Counted from the stretch's first letter, positions 1 through 8,127 are shown. The stretch is DNA of 51,988 bases from CAWHPS01 sp963831235 (GCA_963831235.1 CAWHPS010000041.1:1-51988), one strand, 5' to 3'. Translations and numbers: made by a program. Notes: generated by a model from the letters alone, not told the origin.

Positions 1-67
1 TCACTAAACCTATCATTATTTAATCAGTTGATTCGCAGATTGGATTCCCGCTATTTTATTTGATGGG

Positions 68-427
68 ATGCAATTACATATTGCACCTGTCAACCTTTAC
101 CCACATCGGATGGTCACGATGAACGAAGTTGTATTGCAGTCGATTCTTGGAACAGACAAGCGCAATCCATATTTGCATGTTCTCCGTCGTAAAGACACGG
201 ACAAGCTGGAAGTTTACTATGGGGCACAGCGTCTGGAGACGGTGGTTGATGATAAGGATCACATCAGCTACCGGGCCTGTTTGGGCAGGCTCTACAATGC
301 GGGATTAAAACGAGAAGCGTTATCGAAGGTTTTTGATGTGGATCGCAAGACGATGCAGCGCTGGGGGAAAGCCCTTCTGATGCCGGATGCCGGAGGCATC
401 GATTCAAGCATTGCGGTTGCGCCATGA
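68..427 (+). CDS. Transposase N-terminal ORF (helix-turn-helix part)
   Basis: 119 codons. The C-terminal half has a helix-turn-helix character (segment 'LSKVFDVDRKTMQRWGKAL', about residues 86-104), as expected for the DNA-binding head of a transposase. The frame closes at 427 inside the next ORF, which is in the +1 frame relative to this one. Moving to that frame near 389-393 gives a smooth joined sequence ('MPDAEASIQALR'), so the two ORFs probably descend from one protein. They are either joined by a programmed +1 shift or split by a one-base insertion. The stop at 378-380 in the downstream frame limits the shift to 381-424. Confidence 0.7.
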   Translation: MQLHIAPVNLYPHRMVTMNEVVLQSILGTDKRNPYLHVLRRKDTDKLEVYYGAQRLETVVDDKDHISYRACLGRLYNAGLKREALSKVFDVDRKTMQRWGKALLMPDAGGIDSSIAVAP

Positions 428-2462
428 TCCGCGTAAATTGACGGCGGAAGTGCGGCGGTTTGCAGAAGTTAGATTTGAGTATATATACCCTAATAATCGT
501 TATAGCTACAGCAGCCGGATACGTCAGGAGATTTATAAGACATTCAAGGTAGCACTTAGCGCTGAGAGTCTGCGTCCTGTTTTTGCAGAATGTAAACGGA
601 GGATGTCTGCCAGTACCAGCGCTAAAAGCAAGGATGACGATGGCGATTCTGGAACTGTTGAACAGGAGGCGGATAAGCGTGGAGGCGGTATAGCACTCCC
701 TCCAGAAACATGTAATAATAGAATTGAACATGACCAGATTCAGGAGCCTGCCGTGGTACCGATTGTCCGCTATATACATCATGCAGGAGTCCTTCTCTTT
801 TCCTGTTGGCTCATCCGTCTTCAAGGGGTGCATGAGAAAGGCGTATTGTTGAAGCAGTGGCTTGTGATGGTGCTGCTTGGGGCTGTGAACATAGAGCAGG
901 GCAAATATGTGAGTTGGGATAGCCTGGAGACGTTTCTGGGAAGGACGGTTCGTGGAACGGTAGAGCAGCGAAGAGCTCTCGGGGAAATCGGACAGAGCCT
1001 TGGGGCGGAAGCTGTTCTTAGGCTAAATGCCGAGGTGACATGTGTTGCCAAATGCAGTGATTTCTACTATGACCCGCACACGCTGCATTACACTGGGATG
1101 AAGAAGATTCTCAAGGGATGGTGTTCCAATATTCGATGGGCTGACAAGGCGCTGCATTGCGATTATATCCACACCAGCGAAGGGATGCCGGTGTATGTGG
1201 AATACGCGGACAATTATCAGGATTTGCGTGAGCGATTCAAAACGGTGATTGGTAATTTCCGACGCACGGTTGATATGGATCCGAGTTGCGTGATAACCGT
1301 GGCTATGGATCGTGGGGTTTATGGTCATGAGGTGTTTGAGTCGGTTAAGGCTGATCCGTTTCTGGAACTGGTCACATGGGAGAAGGGGTTTGTCGCGGAG
1401 AGCTTTGACGAAAGCAGGCGTAGCGGCTCGTATGAGCTTGCGCGGCCGAGGAATAATGCCTCCGATGTGCAATTGTATCGGTTTTCCTATATCGATGAGA
1501 AATGGCCAAAGGATTCGTCTATACGGCGGCTGGTGGTACAGGCGATAAATCCACAGGGGAGATGTATCGTGGTGAGCATTCTCACTACCGATACCAAGCG
1601 CGACGCCAAAGAGCTGATCCGGCTTATGTTCCGGCGATGGATACAGGAGAACGACTTCAAGTATCTGGACAAGCACTATGGCATCAATCAGGTCACCAGC
1701 TATGCCAGCATTGCCTATGAAGATTTGAAGTCGACATTGACTGACAAGCAGATGGAAAGCGCTGAAACAAAGGCGCTTCTTTCAGAGCGTCGGGAGTGCG
1801 AAAAGGATTTGCTGCGATTACTTCACAAAGAGCATAATCGTGACAATCGGGTTATGCAAGCCCGGGCATTGCTTGACGTGACGGATAAAAAGATCGAGGC
1901 CATCACAGCATCGACCACCTACTGCGCCACGAAGGAGCTTGTTGTTCTTCGCAAAGAGCGTTCGCGGCAAAAGGCAATTGTGACGCGGCTTGCAAAGCTG
2001 GATTATAAGGAAAAGAAGCAAAAACTTGATCAGCAGATTGCCGCGCTAAATGAAAAGTTGGCGAGTTGTAACCACAAGATATCGAAACTGGACTATCTGA
2101 TAACTCAAGGTTACGAATGCCTTGATACCAATAAAAAACGTGTGATGGACAGCATCAAGATTCTGGCGAGAAACATTTTCTATCAAGCGCTGGCGCCTTT
2201 CAAAAAGAACTATGACAATTATCGGGACGACCACGAGTATTTCAGAAGCCTGACTCATGCGCCTGGATTGTGGGTGGACGATGGTTCAACTGTAACCGTT
2301 TATCTCGAGCCGGCTCCGCATTTGTCACCGAAGCTTGAGCGGTGTTTTCAACAGGTTCTTGACGATTTGCAGAAATCGCCCTTGGTACTGCCAAATGGCT
2401 CAGGACGTATTTTCCAGATCAAATTGAGACCAATTGAGGGAATTGAACTTGCGGTCGCTTAA
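387..2462 (+). CDS. DDE transposase, catalytic ORF
   Basis: 691 codons if it starts at the ATG at 387. Residues compatible with a DDE triad are Asp229 in 'FYYDPHT', Asp308 in 'AMDRGVYG' and Glu421 in 'RWIQENDFKYL', the last resembling the glutamate motif of IS4/IS1634-like enzymes. A Lys/Glu-rich coiled-coil-like stretch follows at about residues 450-590. The first 30 residues continue the DNA-binding region begun by the upstream ORF. Product: a cut-and-paste type transposase acting on the 8-bp-ended element that contains it. Family membership is from motif recognition only; the domain around 'HYTGMKKILKGWC' is shared by transposases often annotated just as hypothetical. Confidence 0.75.
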   Translation: MPEASIQALRLRHDPRKLTAEVRRFAEVRFEYIYPNNRYSYSSRIRQEIYKTFKVALSAESLRPVFAECKRRMSASTSAKSKDDDGDSGTVEQEADKRGGGIALPPETCNNRIEHDQIQEPAVVPIVRYIHHAGVLLFSCWLIRLQGVHEKGVLLKQWLVMVLLGAVNIEQGKYVSWDSLETFLGRTVRGTVEQRRALGEIGQSLGAEAVLRLNAEVTCVAKCSDFYYDPHTLHYTGMKKILKGWCSNIRWADKALHCDYIHTSEGMPVYVEYADNYQDLRERFKTVIGNFRRTVDMDPSCVITVAMDRGVYGHEVFESVKADPFLELVTWEKGFVAESFDESRRSGSYELARPRNNASDVQLYRFSYIDEKWPKDSSIRRLVVQAINPQGRCIVVSILTTDTKRDAKELIRLMFRRWIQENDFKYLDKHYGINQVTSYASIAYEDLKSTLTDKQMESAETKALLSERRECEKDLLRLLHKEHNRDNRVMQARALLDVTDKKIEAITASTTYCATKELVVLRKERSRQKAIVTRLAKLDYKEKKQKLDQQIAALNEKLASCNHKISKLDYLITQGYECLDTNKKRVMDSIKILARNIFYQALAPFKKNYDNYRDDHEYFRSLTHAPGLWVDDGSTVTVYLEPAPHLSPKLERCFQQVLDDLQKSPLVLPNGSGRIFQIKLRPIEGIELAVA

Positions 2463-2478
2463 CAGGAAATTGAGCGTT

Positions 2479-2486
2479 TTTAGTGA
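2479..2486 (-). repeat. Right terminal inverted repeat of the IS
   Basis: tttagtga is the exact reverse complement of bases 1-8. Read on the minus strand, it contributes the last base of a Pro codon, a His codon and TAA to the malic enzyme reading frame. Confidence 0.85.
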
Positions 2487-3994
2487 GGTCTGAAACTACC
2501 CTGATCCAGTTCCTCCTGTTTTACCAGACCTGCAACCGTGCATGCTGCTGACATGAACATCTCATCAGTCACCCTTTTTGAACCTGATGCAATTAGTCCA
2601 AGTCCAATTCCGGGGAAAATGTACATGTTGTTACTTTGGCGGGGGACCATTGTGCGGCTTTTGTAAACCACTTGGTCAAACGGGCTTCCTGATGCGAACA
2701 GGGCGCGACCATAACTCCACTGATATGCTTGTTCTGCGGTGCATTCGGATTTGGAGGTAGGGTTTGAAAGCGCAAAAATAATGGGCCGCTCGTTGATTTT
2801 GGCCATCTCCTCAACAATTTCCCTTGTGAATGAATTGCTGATTGCTGCTACGCCTATGATTGCTGCGGGCTTAAGGGCCCTTATTGCACTTAAAAAATCG
2901 TGAATGGGGGGATGATCATGCGCGTATGACTTTTTATGTTTCGCAAGATCGGTACGGCCCGCAACAACAAGTCCATGAGAATCAAACAGCCAACATTTTT
3001 GCCGTGCTTCCGTTTCTGTCAATCCATCTGAAACCATTGCGGTTGTTGAGAGATCAGCGATTCCGGAAGCAGCCTCGCCCGCTCCCAGAAACAACAGGCG
3101 CCCATCCGAAAGCTTTTTTCCGGTAATCCTTAAGGCTGAGAGGATTCCTGCAAGTGCAACAGCCGCGGTGCCCTGGATATCATCATTAAAGGTGCAGATT
3201 TTATTCTTGTATTTTTCAAGCAGACGGAAGGCGTTATGGTTAGCAAAGTCCTCAAACTGGATTATAACACCGGGAAATATCTTCTGCGCCGCTAATATAA
3301 ATTCATCAACAAGAGAATCATAAGGTTCTCCGGTCAGGCGCTTCTGCCGAAGACCAATATAAAGAGGATCGTTTAATAGGTTTTCGTTGTTTGTTCCAAC
3401 ATCCAGCACAACCGGAAGACATAAGGATGGGTCAACCCCTGCTGCAGCGGTATAAAGGGATAATTTACCCACTGGAATTCCCATTCCATTGGCGCCCAAA
3501 TCACCAAGGCCAAGTATACGTTCACCATCAGTCACAACAATTATCTTTACATTTTGCTCCGGCCAATTACAAAGGACCTTTTCTACCATGCCCCTGTCCG
3601 AAGCACTAATGAATATGCCCCTCGGTCTTTGGAAAATGTGACCGAATTTCTGGCACGCAAGGCCGACCGTGGGCGTATAAATTATCGGTAACATCTCATC
3701 AGGATAATCGGTTATTATTCGAAAGAAAAGTGTCTCGTTTCTATCATGCAGGGCTGCAAGATCAACAAATTTGTCGAGGTTGGACGTCTTGCCACGCAGG
3801 TTTTCGAGCACACGCTCAACCTGTTCATCCTGTGTATTTACATGGGGCGGAAGCAGTCCACGCAGGCACAGGGCATCACGCTCTTCCATTGTAAATGCCG
3901 TGCCTTTATTGAGCGATGGGTCATGCAAAAGAGATATGCCTTTTGGAAAAGATTTGCTTATGGAATATGCATCAGACTTGTTGTTTTTATCCAT
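2480..3994 (-). CDS. NAD(P)-dependent malic enzyme, C-terminally truncated by IS
   Basis: Oxidative decarboxylation of malate to pyruvate. The protein is of the large malic enzyme type: Tyr106 in 'YTPTVG', the Lys177 region ('GKLSLYT'), metal ligands Glu248-Asp249 in 'FEDFANHNAF' and Asp271-272 in 'TFNDDIQGTA', and a dinucleotide-binding 'GAGEAASGIA' at 304-313. It has 504 residues, whereas family members usually run to about 540-580. It stops at '...QGSFRPH', where relatives continue with 'PPL..I..VS' and a helical tail. The His codon and TAA come from the IS repeat. The catalytic core is complete, but tail and subunit packing may be affected. It starts one base after the stop of the upstream Smr gene, with a GAGG-type RBS, so the two form an operon. 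Confidence 0.9.
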   Translation of the reverse strand: MDKNNKSDAYSISKSFPKGISLLHDPSLNKGTAFTMEERDALCLRGLLPPHVNTQDEQVERVLENLRGKTSNLDKFVDLAALHDRNETLFFRIITDYPDEMLPIIYTPTVGLACQKFGHIFQRPRGIFISASDRGMVEKVLCNWPEQNVKIIVVTDGERILGLGDLGANGMGIPVGKLSLYTAAAGVDPSLCLPVVLDVGTNNENLLNDPLYIGLRQKRLTGEPYDSLVDEFILAAQKIFPGVIIQFEDFANHNAFRLLEKYKNKICTFNDDIQGTAAVALAGILSALRITGKKLSDGRLLFLGAGEAASGIADLSTTAMVSDGLTETEARQKCWLFDSHGLVVAGRTDLAKHKKSYAHDHPPIHDFLSAIRALKPAAIIGVAAISNSFTREIVEEMAKINERPIIFALSNPTSKSECTAEQAYQWSYGRALFASGSPFDQVVYKSRTMVPRQSNNMYIFPGIGLGLIASGSKRVTDEMFMSAACTVAGLVKQEELDQGSFRPH

Positions 3995-3995
3995 C

Positions 3996-4427
3996 TCAAC
4001 CGCCTCTTTTCGGATAAACTATAACAGCGCCCTGGTTGTGTGGTTCGATCTTGTAACCGGAAATTTTGCCTTTGCCTTTTGTCTTGAGAAAACGAATGAC
4101 CTCACTTCGTATTGAAGGCCCGTTGTCGGGGCCGAGCCCATGGACAATTCTTACGGAATTAAGATTATATTGGCCGGCCATTTCAATGAATAATTCAGCC
4201 TCGGCAACGCCTTGATCAATGGTAAGCCCGTGAAGGTCCAATTCTTCATCAACTGTTTCCTCGCTTATTTTCCGTTTTTTTGCGGTTAGAATTTTTTTTA
4301 GATGTTTTGAAACTGGATTTTTATGGGCAGGCTTTTCATCAAAACCCTCAAACTTGCTTTCAAGGCTTACTGCATGATGTTTTATCCATTCAAGCTGAAA
4401 GTCAGTATCATTATCCGCCATGTCCAT
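3996..4427 (-). CDS. Smr-domain protein
   Basis: 143 residues. The C-terminal half is a small MutS-related (Smr) domain: 'ELDLHGLTIDQG' at about 63-74 is the DLHG motif, and 'VRIVHGLGPDNG' at about 98-109 is the HGxG motif. Stand-alone Smr proteins are nucleases or nucleic-acid binding proteins, some acting on stalled ribosomes and mRNA; the substrate here is unknown. The first 60 residues are charged and probably disordered. It is immediately upstream of the malic enzyme gene and divergent from kdsA across a 102-bp gap. Confidence 0.85.
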   Translation of the reverse strand: MDMADNDTDFQLEWIKHHAVSLESKFEGFDEKPAHKNPVSKHLKKILTAKKRKISEETVDEELDLHGLTIDQGVAEAELFIEMAGQYNLNSVRIVHGLGPDNGPSIRSEVIRFLKTKGKGKISGYKIEPHNQGAVIVYPKRGG

Positions 4428-4529
4428 AAAAATAATCTTTATCAGCGAATGTGTAACAGGGGAATTTAAGTTAATGGACGAAATAATTCTGGAAACAAAT
4501 CATGCCACAAGGATATATTATCTATCATA

Positions 4530-5360
4530 ATGAAGCTCATTAAAGTCAAATTAACTGATGCAATTACCATTGGATCAGGGTGTAAACCGGTTTTTATTGC
4601 GGGCCCATGTGTCATTGAAAGCGAGCGTCTCTGCATTTCAGTTGCTGCTTATTTAAGAAACATTTCCAGAAAACTAAAGCTCCCGATTATTTTCAAGGCA
4701 TCTTTTGATAAGGCCAATCGTAGTTCCAAATCCTCTTTCAGGGGACTTGGTATTGACGAAGGGCTTAAGGTGCTTGAGAAGGTCAGGAAGGTAACCGGTC
4801 TTGCTGTTCTTACAGACATACATGAGCCAGCTCAGGCAAAAAAGGCCGCCAATGTTGTTGATATACTTCAAATACCGGCTTTTCTCTGCCGTCAGACAGA
4901 CCTGCTTTTTGCGGCAGCTGACACCGGGTTGCCGGTGAATGTTAAAAAGGGCCAATTCATGGCCCCTGATGAGGTTGAAAATATAATTGACAAAATCAAA
5001 GGCCGTGGAAATAAAAGAATAATAATTACTGAACGGGGAACCACATTCGGCTATCACAATCTGGTGGTTGATATGAAGGGCTTTCCTCTCATGCGCTCCT
5101 TCGGGGTGCCTGTGATTTTTGACGCCACCCATGCTGTCCAAATGCCGGGATCTGAAAAAGGCAGGACAGGGGGCGACAGAAGCCTTGTTCCGGTTTTGGC
5201 GCGTGCCGCGGCAGGGGCCGGGGTTGACGGGTTTTTCTTTGAAACGCATCCCAACCCCCCCAAGGCCATGTCCGATGCAGCCAATTCAATAAGGCTTGAT
5301 TCGGTTGAACCATTGCTATTAAACCTTTCTGCAATCGACAAGGCTGCAAACGCCCGTTAA
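4530..5360 (+). CDS. kdsA: 3-deoxy-8-phosphooctulonate (KDO-8-P) synthase
   Basis: Condenses phosphoenolpyruvate with arabinose-5-phosphate to make KDO-8-phosphate for the LPS inner core (cytoplasmic). It has 276 residues, the normal length. Signature segments: 'FKASFDKANRSS' (PEP/A5P site), 'LTDIHEP', 'IQIPAFL.RQTDL'-like, 'NVKKGQFM', 'FGYHNLVVDM' and 'FDATHAVQ'. Residue 27 is Cys in 'AGPCVIES', where the E. coli enzyme has Asn, so this should be the metal-dependent class. It is first gene of a tight kdsA-gph-trpD operon (14-bp gap, then one-base overlap). Its own RBS is weak: AAGGA lies about 16 bases from the ATG. Confidence 0.95.
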   Translation: MKLIKVKLTDAITIGSGCKPVFIAGPCVIESERLCISVAAYLRNISRKLKLPIIFKASFDKANRSSKSSFRGLGIDEGLKVLEKVRKVTGLAVLTDIHEPAQAKKAANVVDILQIPAFLCRQTDLLFAAADTGLPVNVKKGQFMAPDEVENIIDKIKGRGNKRIIITERGTTFGYHNLVVDMKGFPLMRSFGVPVIFDATHAVQMPGSEKGRTGGDRSLVPVLARAAAGAGVDGFFFETHPNPPKAMSDAANSIRLDSVEPLLLNLSAIDKAANAR

Positions 5361-5374
5361 TAAAGAAGCATCAG

Positions 5375-6061
5375 ATGATTGAAAGAAAATTCAAGGGAGT
5401 CGTATTTGATTTCGACGGTACCCTTGCAGACACATTCCCCGGAATTTACTCGGCCTGGAAGGAAACATTTGAAAGGCTCGGCCTTGATCCAATATCACAG
5501 CAGAAGGTAAAAGAAGCCATAGGACCAACCAGGGATGTTTACCTTAAAATGATTTTAGGCGAAAAGTACGCTAATCGTCATGAAGAGGCGCTTAATCTTT
5601 TCAAGGATATTTATAAATCATCCGCAATGTTCTCAACAAACATTTATGAGGGCATCCCGGAGCTTCTTGATTCACTGGATGATGCGGGTATCCGTATGGG
5701 AATAGCAAGCAACAAACCTTACCTGCAGCTTGTGAAATTGCTCGCCCATTTCAATCTCTCAGACTGCTTCTGTCCGGTTTTAGGCCCTGAAAAGGTCAAG
5801 GAGGGCAAACCCGCCCCTGATATGCTGATTGAATGCGCACATGAATGGGGGCTTGCCAGGGACAGGATCATTCTTGCGGGAGACAACGAGCTTGACCTTA
5901 TGGCTGGACGAAACGCCGGGATTTCATGCGCGGCTGTTCTTTGGGGCTATTCCAATGAAAGTACTTTGTCTGTCCATAACCCGGAATATATTGTTGCTTC
6001 TCCAGCGTCTCTTTTGGAATTAATTTTAAAGACGCCAAATACAACCGTTCAGGAGGCTTAA
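5375..6061 (+). CDS. HAD-family phosphatase, phosphoglycolate phosphatase-like
   Basis: 228 residues. HAD motif I is 'VFDFDGTLADT' with Asp12 as nucleophile and Asp14 as acid/base. Motif II is in 'GIASNKP' and motif III/IV includes 'LAGDNELDLMAGRNAG', in which DNELD takes the place of the more usual GD..D spacing. A helical cap lies at about residues 20-85. This is the Gph/PGP subfamily of cytosolic phosphatases, but substrate cannot be set by sequence. In many LPS operons a HAD enzyme dephosphorylates KDO-8-P (KdsC), but KdsC is capless, so this one is more likely Gph-like. Its stop overlaps the trpD start (TAATG). Confidence 0.85.
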   Translation: MIERKFKGVVFDFDGTLADTFPGIYSAWKETFERLGLDPISQQKVKEAIGPTRDVYLKMILGEKYANRHEEALNLFKDIYKSSAMFSTNIYEGIPELLDSLDDAGIRMGIASNKPYLQLVKLLAHFNLSDCFCPVLGPEKVKEGKPAPDMLIECAHEWGLARDRIILAGDNELDLMAGRNAGISCAAVLWGYSNESTLSVHNPEYIVASPASLLELILKTPNTTVQEA

Positions 6062-7065
6062 TGAACATGCATGAAGCCTTAAAAAAACTTGTTCATAGCA
6101 AGAGTTTAAGCCTCGAAGAAATGCAGGATGTGATGGATCAGATCATGTCCGGCAATGCGACCGGTGCTCAGATAGGGGCTTTTCTTGCAGCGCTTTACAT
6201 CAAGGGCGAAACCGTGGACGAGATTACCGGTGCTGCAATGGTCATGCGTTCAAAGGTAGCGAAAATTCCTATTAAAAACAGTGATGTTGTTGACACCTGT
6301 GGTACAGGCGGCGACGGGATGAAGACGTTCAATATATCCACAGCATCGGCGATAGTTGCTGCCGGAGCGGGAGTGCGTATTGCAAAGCACGGTAACAGGT
6401 CTGTAAGCAGCTCATGCGGCAGCGCGGATGTGCTGAAGGCGCTTGGTGTTGATATTGATCTTACACCAGAGAGGGTGGGAGAGTGTCTTGATAAAATCGG
6501 CATTGGGTTTCTTTTTGCCCCAACTTTTCACGGAGCCATGAAGCATGCCATAGGTCCCCGCAAGGAACTTGGCATCAGGACAATATTCAACATCCTTGGA
6601 CCGCTTACAAACCCTGCCGGCGCAGGGCGCCAGGTAACAGGTGTATTCAGTTCTGATCTGGTTGAGGTAATTGCGAATGTTCTTAAAAAACTTGGGAGCG
6701 ACCATGTAATGGTTGTTCATGGGGATGGATTGGATGAAATTACACCATGCGGTGTTACCATGGTTGCTGAGCTTAAAAACGGATCAGTAAATACGTATAA
6801 AATCAATCCCTCGGATTTTGGAATTCCTGTTTCAAGGATTGACGATTTAATCGGCGGGGACGCAATGGTCAATGCTGAGATCATAAGAAGCATCCTTAAA
6901 GGGAAAAAGGGGCCGGCACATGATGCGGTTTTATTGAATGCTGGTGCGGCAATTTATGTTTCAGGGAATGTGAAGAGCCTGAAGGATGGAATAGAAAAGG
7001 CCGGGGTTTCCATTGATTCCGGTGCTGCGGAAAAGAAGCTGGAACAGCTTGTTTCTTTCAGGTAG
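6061..7065 (+). CDS. trpD: Anthranilate phosphoribosyltransferase
   Basis: Transfers phosphoribose from PRPP to anthranilate in tryptophan synthesis. It has 334 residues, typical of the family. The PRPP-binding glycine motif 'DTCGTGGDG' is at 78-86, 'KHGNRSVSS' at 109-117 carries the conserved anthranilate/PRPP loop, and 'GPLTNPAG' lies near 180-187. The start is set by a strong RBS (CAGGAGG) and by overlap with the previous stop. No other trp gene is in the window, so the gene is separated from its pathway and co-transcribed with kdsA and a phosphatase gene. Confidence 0.95.
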   Translation: MNMHEALKKLVHSKSLSLEEMQDVMDQIMSGNATGAQIGAFLAALYIKGETVDEITGAAMVMRSKVAKIPIKNSDVVDTCGTGGDGMKTFNISTASAIVAAGAGVRIAKHGNRSVSSSCGSADVLKALGVDIDLTPERVGECLDKIGIGFLFAPTFHGAMKHAIGPRKELGIRTIFNILGPLTNPAGAGRQVTGVFSSDLVEVIANVLKKLGSDHVMVVHGDGLDEITPCGVTMVAELKNGSVNTYKINPSDFGIPVSRIDDLIGGDAMVNAEIIRSILKGKKGPAHDAVLLNAGAAIYVSGNVKSLKDGIEKAGVSIDSGAAEKKLEQLVSFR

Positions 7066-7158
7066 GTTTGGAATTGGTATTTGTCACCATGTTCAGGAAG
7101 ATATTTTTTTATATTTTAAAGTTTATGTTGTGAATTAACCCTTTATCCGGAGCATGCC

Positions 7159-7386
7159 ATGAAAACTATTGAACTTGAAAAAGAGATTGACAAGCTTGGA
7201 TTATCCGAAAAGATACTCCTGGTTGAGGATATTTGGGATAAAATAGCTCGTGGAAACAAAATACCTCCTGTTTCAGCCTGGCAAAAGGAAGAACTGGACA
7301 AGCGCTATGCTGATTTCAAAGAAGGAAAACTTGTTCTTCATGATTGGAAGGAAGTTCATTCGCGGATACGGAGCCGGCGTAAATGA
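7159..7386 (+). CDS. Addiction-module antitoxin, RelB-like (PF09720-type)
   Basis: 75 residues beginning 'MKTIELEKEIDKLGLSEK' and containing 'LVEDIWDKIA', the pattern of the small putative addiction-module component family (TIGR02574/PF09720). The family partners RelE/ParE toxins. A GGAG RBS precedes the ATG. Its TGA overlaps the ATG of a would-be toxin frame (ATGA at 7383-7386), but that frame ends after 26 codons. The antitoxin therefore appears orphaned. Confidence 0.8.
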   Translation: MKTIELEKEIDKLGLSEKILLVEDIWDKIARGNKIPPVSAWQKEELDKRYADFKEGKLVLHDWKEVHSRIRSRRK

Positions 7387-7463
7387 AGATTCGCTATACG
7401 GAAAGAGAAGCCAATAGCCTTCCTCTCAGAGCTCCCCAGTTTTGGCCTTTGTTAATGTATTAA
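7383..7463 (+). pseudogene. Vestigial RelE/ParE-type toxin start
   Basis: The ATG overlaps the antitoxin stop exactly as in relBE/parDE operons. The first residues, 'MKIRYTEREANSL', look like the first strand and helix of a ParE/RelE toxin. The frame then enters the MITE at 7425 and stops at 7461-7463. Removing the MITE and one target copy does not restore it: the joined frame reads 'SLPV' followed by a stop. The toxin had thus probably decayed, or been deleted, before or independently of the insertion. Confidence 0.5.
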
Positions 7464-7598
7464 TATATTTGGTCATTCCTTTATGGCCCTCACCCCTGGC
7501 CCCTCTCCCGCTCACGGGAGAGGGGAAAAAGGGGTGAGGGTTAATTAGAATGCTAAAGCTTTTCCGTCTATGACAATTCAAAACTGGGGATAAGTGAG
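7425..7598. mobile_element. 174-bp MITE with 9-bp target duplication
   Basis: The ends are imperfect 20-bp inverted repeats: the left reads ctcagagctccccagttttg and the right, reverse-complemented, ctcacttatccccagttttg (16/20 identical). The element is flanked by direct repeats agccttcct at 7416-7424 and 7599-7607. The interior has a second nested palindrome (ccctcacccct with aggggtgaggg, and cccctctcccg with cgggagagggg, about 7487-7541). That inner motif resembles a G/C-rich repeat common between genes in many bacteria. There is no coding capacity. The 9-bp duplication suggests mobilisation in trans by an IS with that duplication size. Confidence 0.85.
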
Positions 7599-7694
7599 AG
7601 CCTTCCTGTTTAAAACAAGAAATTACTTGCATGACAAAACAATGATTTTTATTTTAGCCTTAAGGTTTTTGTAATTAAAGTGTTAGGAGGTTTT

Positions 7695-8048
7695 GTGGCA
7701 AATGTTACAAAACAGGATTTAATCGGTGAGATATCGAAGAATACAGGCCTTACACAAGCGGATGTCAAGGTAGCTGTTGAGGAGTTCCTCTCAGTCATTT
7801 CCGATACCCTTGTCGGACGAAAATCCATAGAAATCAGGGGATTCGGAACATTCCTTACAAAAATTCGCAAACCGCGACCGGCCCGCAATCCCAAAACCGG
7901 AGAGGTTGTTCCTCTTCTTCAGAGGACAGTGCCGCTGTTTAAATTCAGCAGCGAACTTAAGACTAAAATCGATACAGCAACACCAGACAAACCGGAAGCG
8001 CCGGAATCCGCACCAGCAAAGGCAGCTGGCGAACCTGAAATTTACTAG
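7695..8048 (+). CDS. HU/IHF-family DNA-binding protein with Pro/Ala tail
   Basis: A histone-like DNA-bending protein. The GTG at 7695 is taken as the start because AGGAGG at 7684-7689 sits five bases upstream; an earlier in-frame GTG at 7680 would put the RBS inside the gene. The product has 117 residues. The HU fold is evident from 'TKQDLIGEISKNTGL', 'RKSIEIRGFGTF' and the DNA-binding arm motif 'RPARNPKTGE'. Canonical HU is about 90 residues. The extra 20 or so C-terminal residues are rich in Pro, Ala and Lys and are probably flexible. Confidence 0.92.
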   Translation: MANVTKQDLIGEISKNTGLTQADVKVAVEEFLSVISDTLVGRKSIEIRGFGTFLTKIRKPRPARNPKTGEVVPLLQRTVPLFKFSSELKTKIDTATPDKPEAPESAPAKAAGEPEIY

Positions 8049-8127
8049 TCCCAAGATATCCATTGCCAATCTGCATCGGCGTCCAGGTTATTGGAAATAC
8101 CGCGATAATTAACGATTTTTTAATTCA

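Larger units (their letters stand above)
1..2486 (+). mobile_element. Insertion sequence with two-ORF DDE transposase
   Basis: The element carries two overlapping transposase ORFs and is bounded by an 8-bp perfect terminal inverted repeat: tcactaaa at 1-8 and tttagtga at 2479-2486. No further match extends the repeat inward. The left end coincides with the first base of the window, so the target duplication cannot be checked. The right end lies inside the 3' part of a malic enzyme gene on the opposite strand and supplies its stop codon. A contig that starts exactly at an IS end suggests the element is multicopy and broke the assembly. The family is uncertain; the transposase resembles IS4/IS1634-type DDE enzymes. 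Confidence 0.85.

Noticed and set aside
1023..1676. 217-codon frame opposite the transposase
   Set aside because: Antisense shadow of a well-supported coding frame, with no RBS or motif.
7425..7598. CRISPR-like or attenuator structure
   Set aside because: There is only one inverted pair with flanking 9-bp duplications, not an array; a MITE explains all features.
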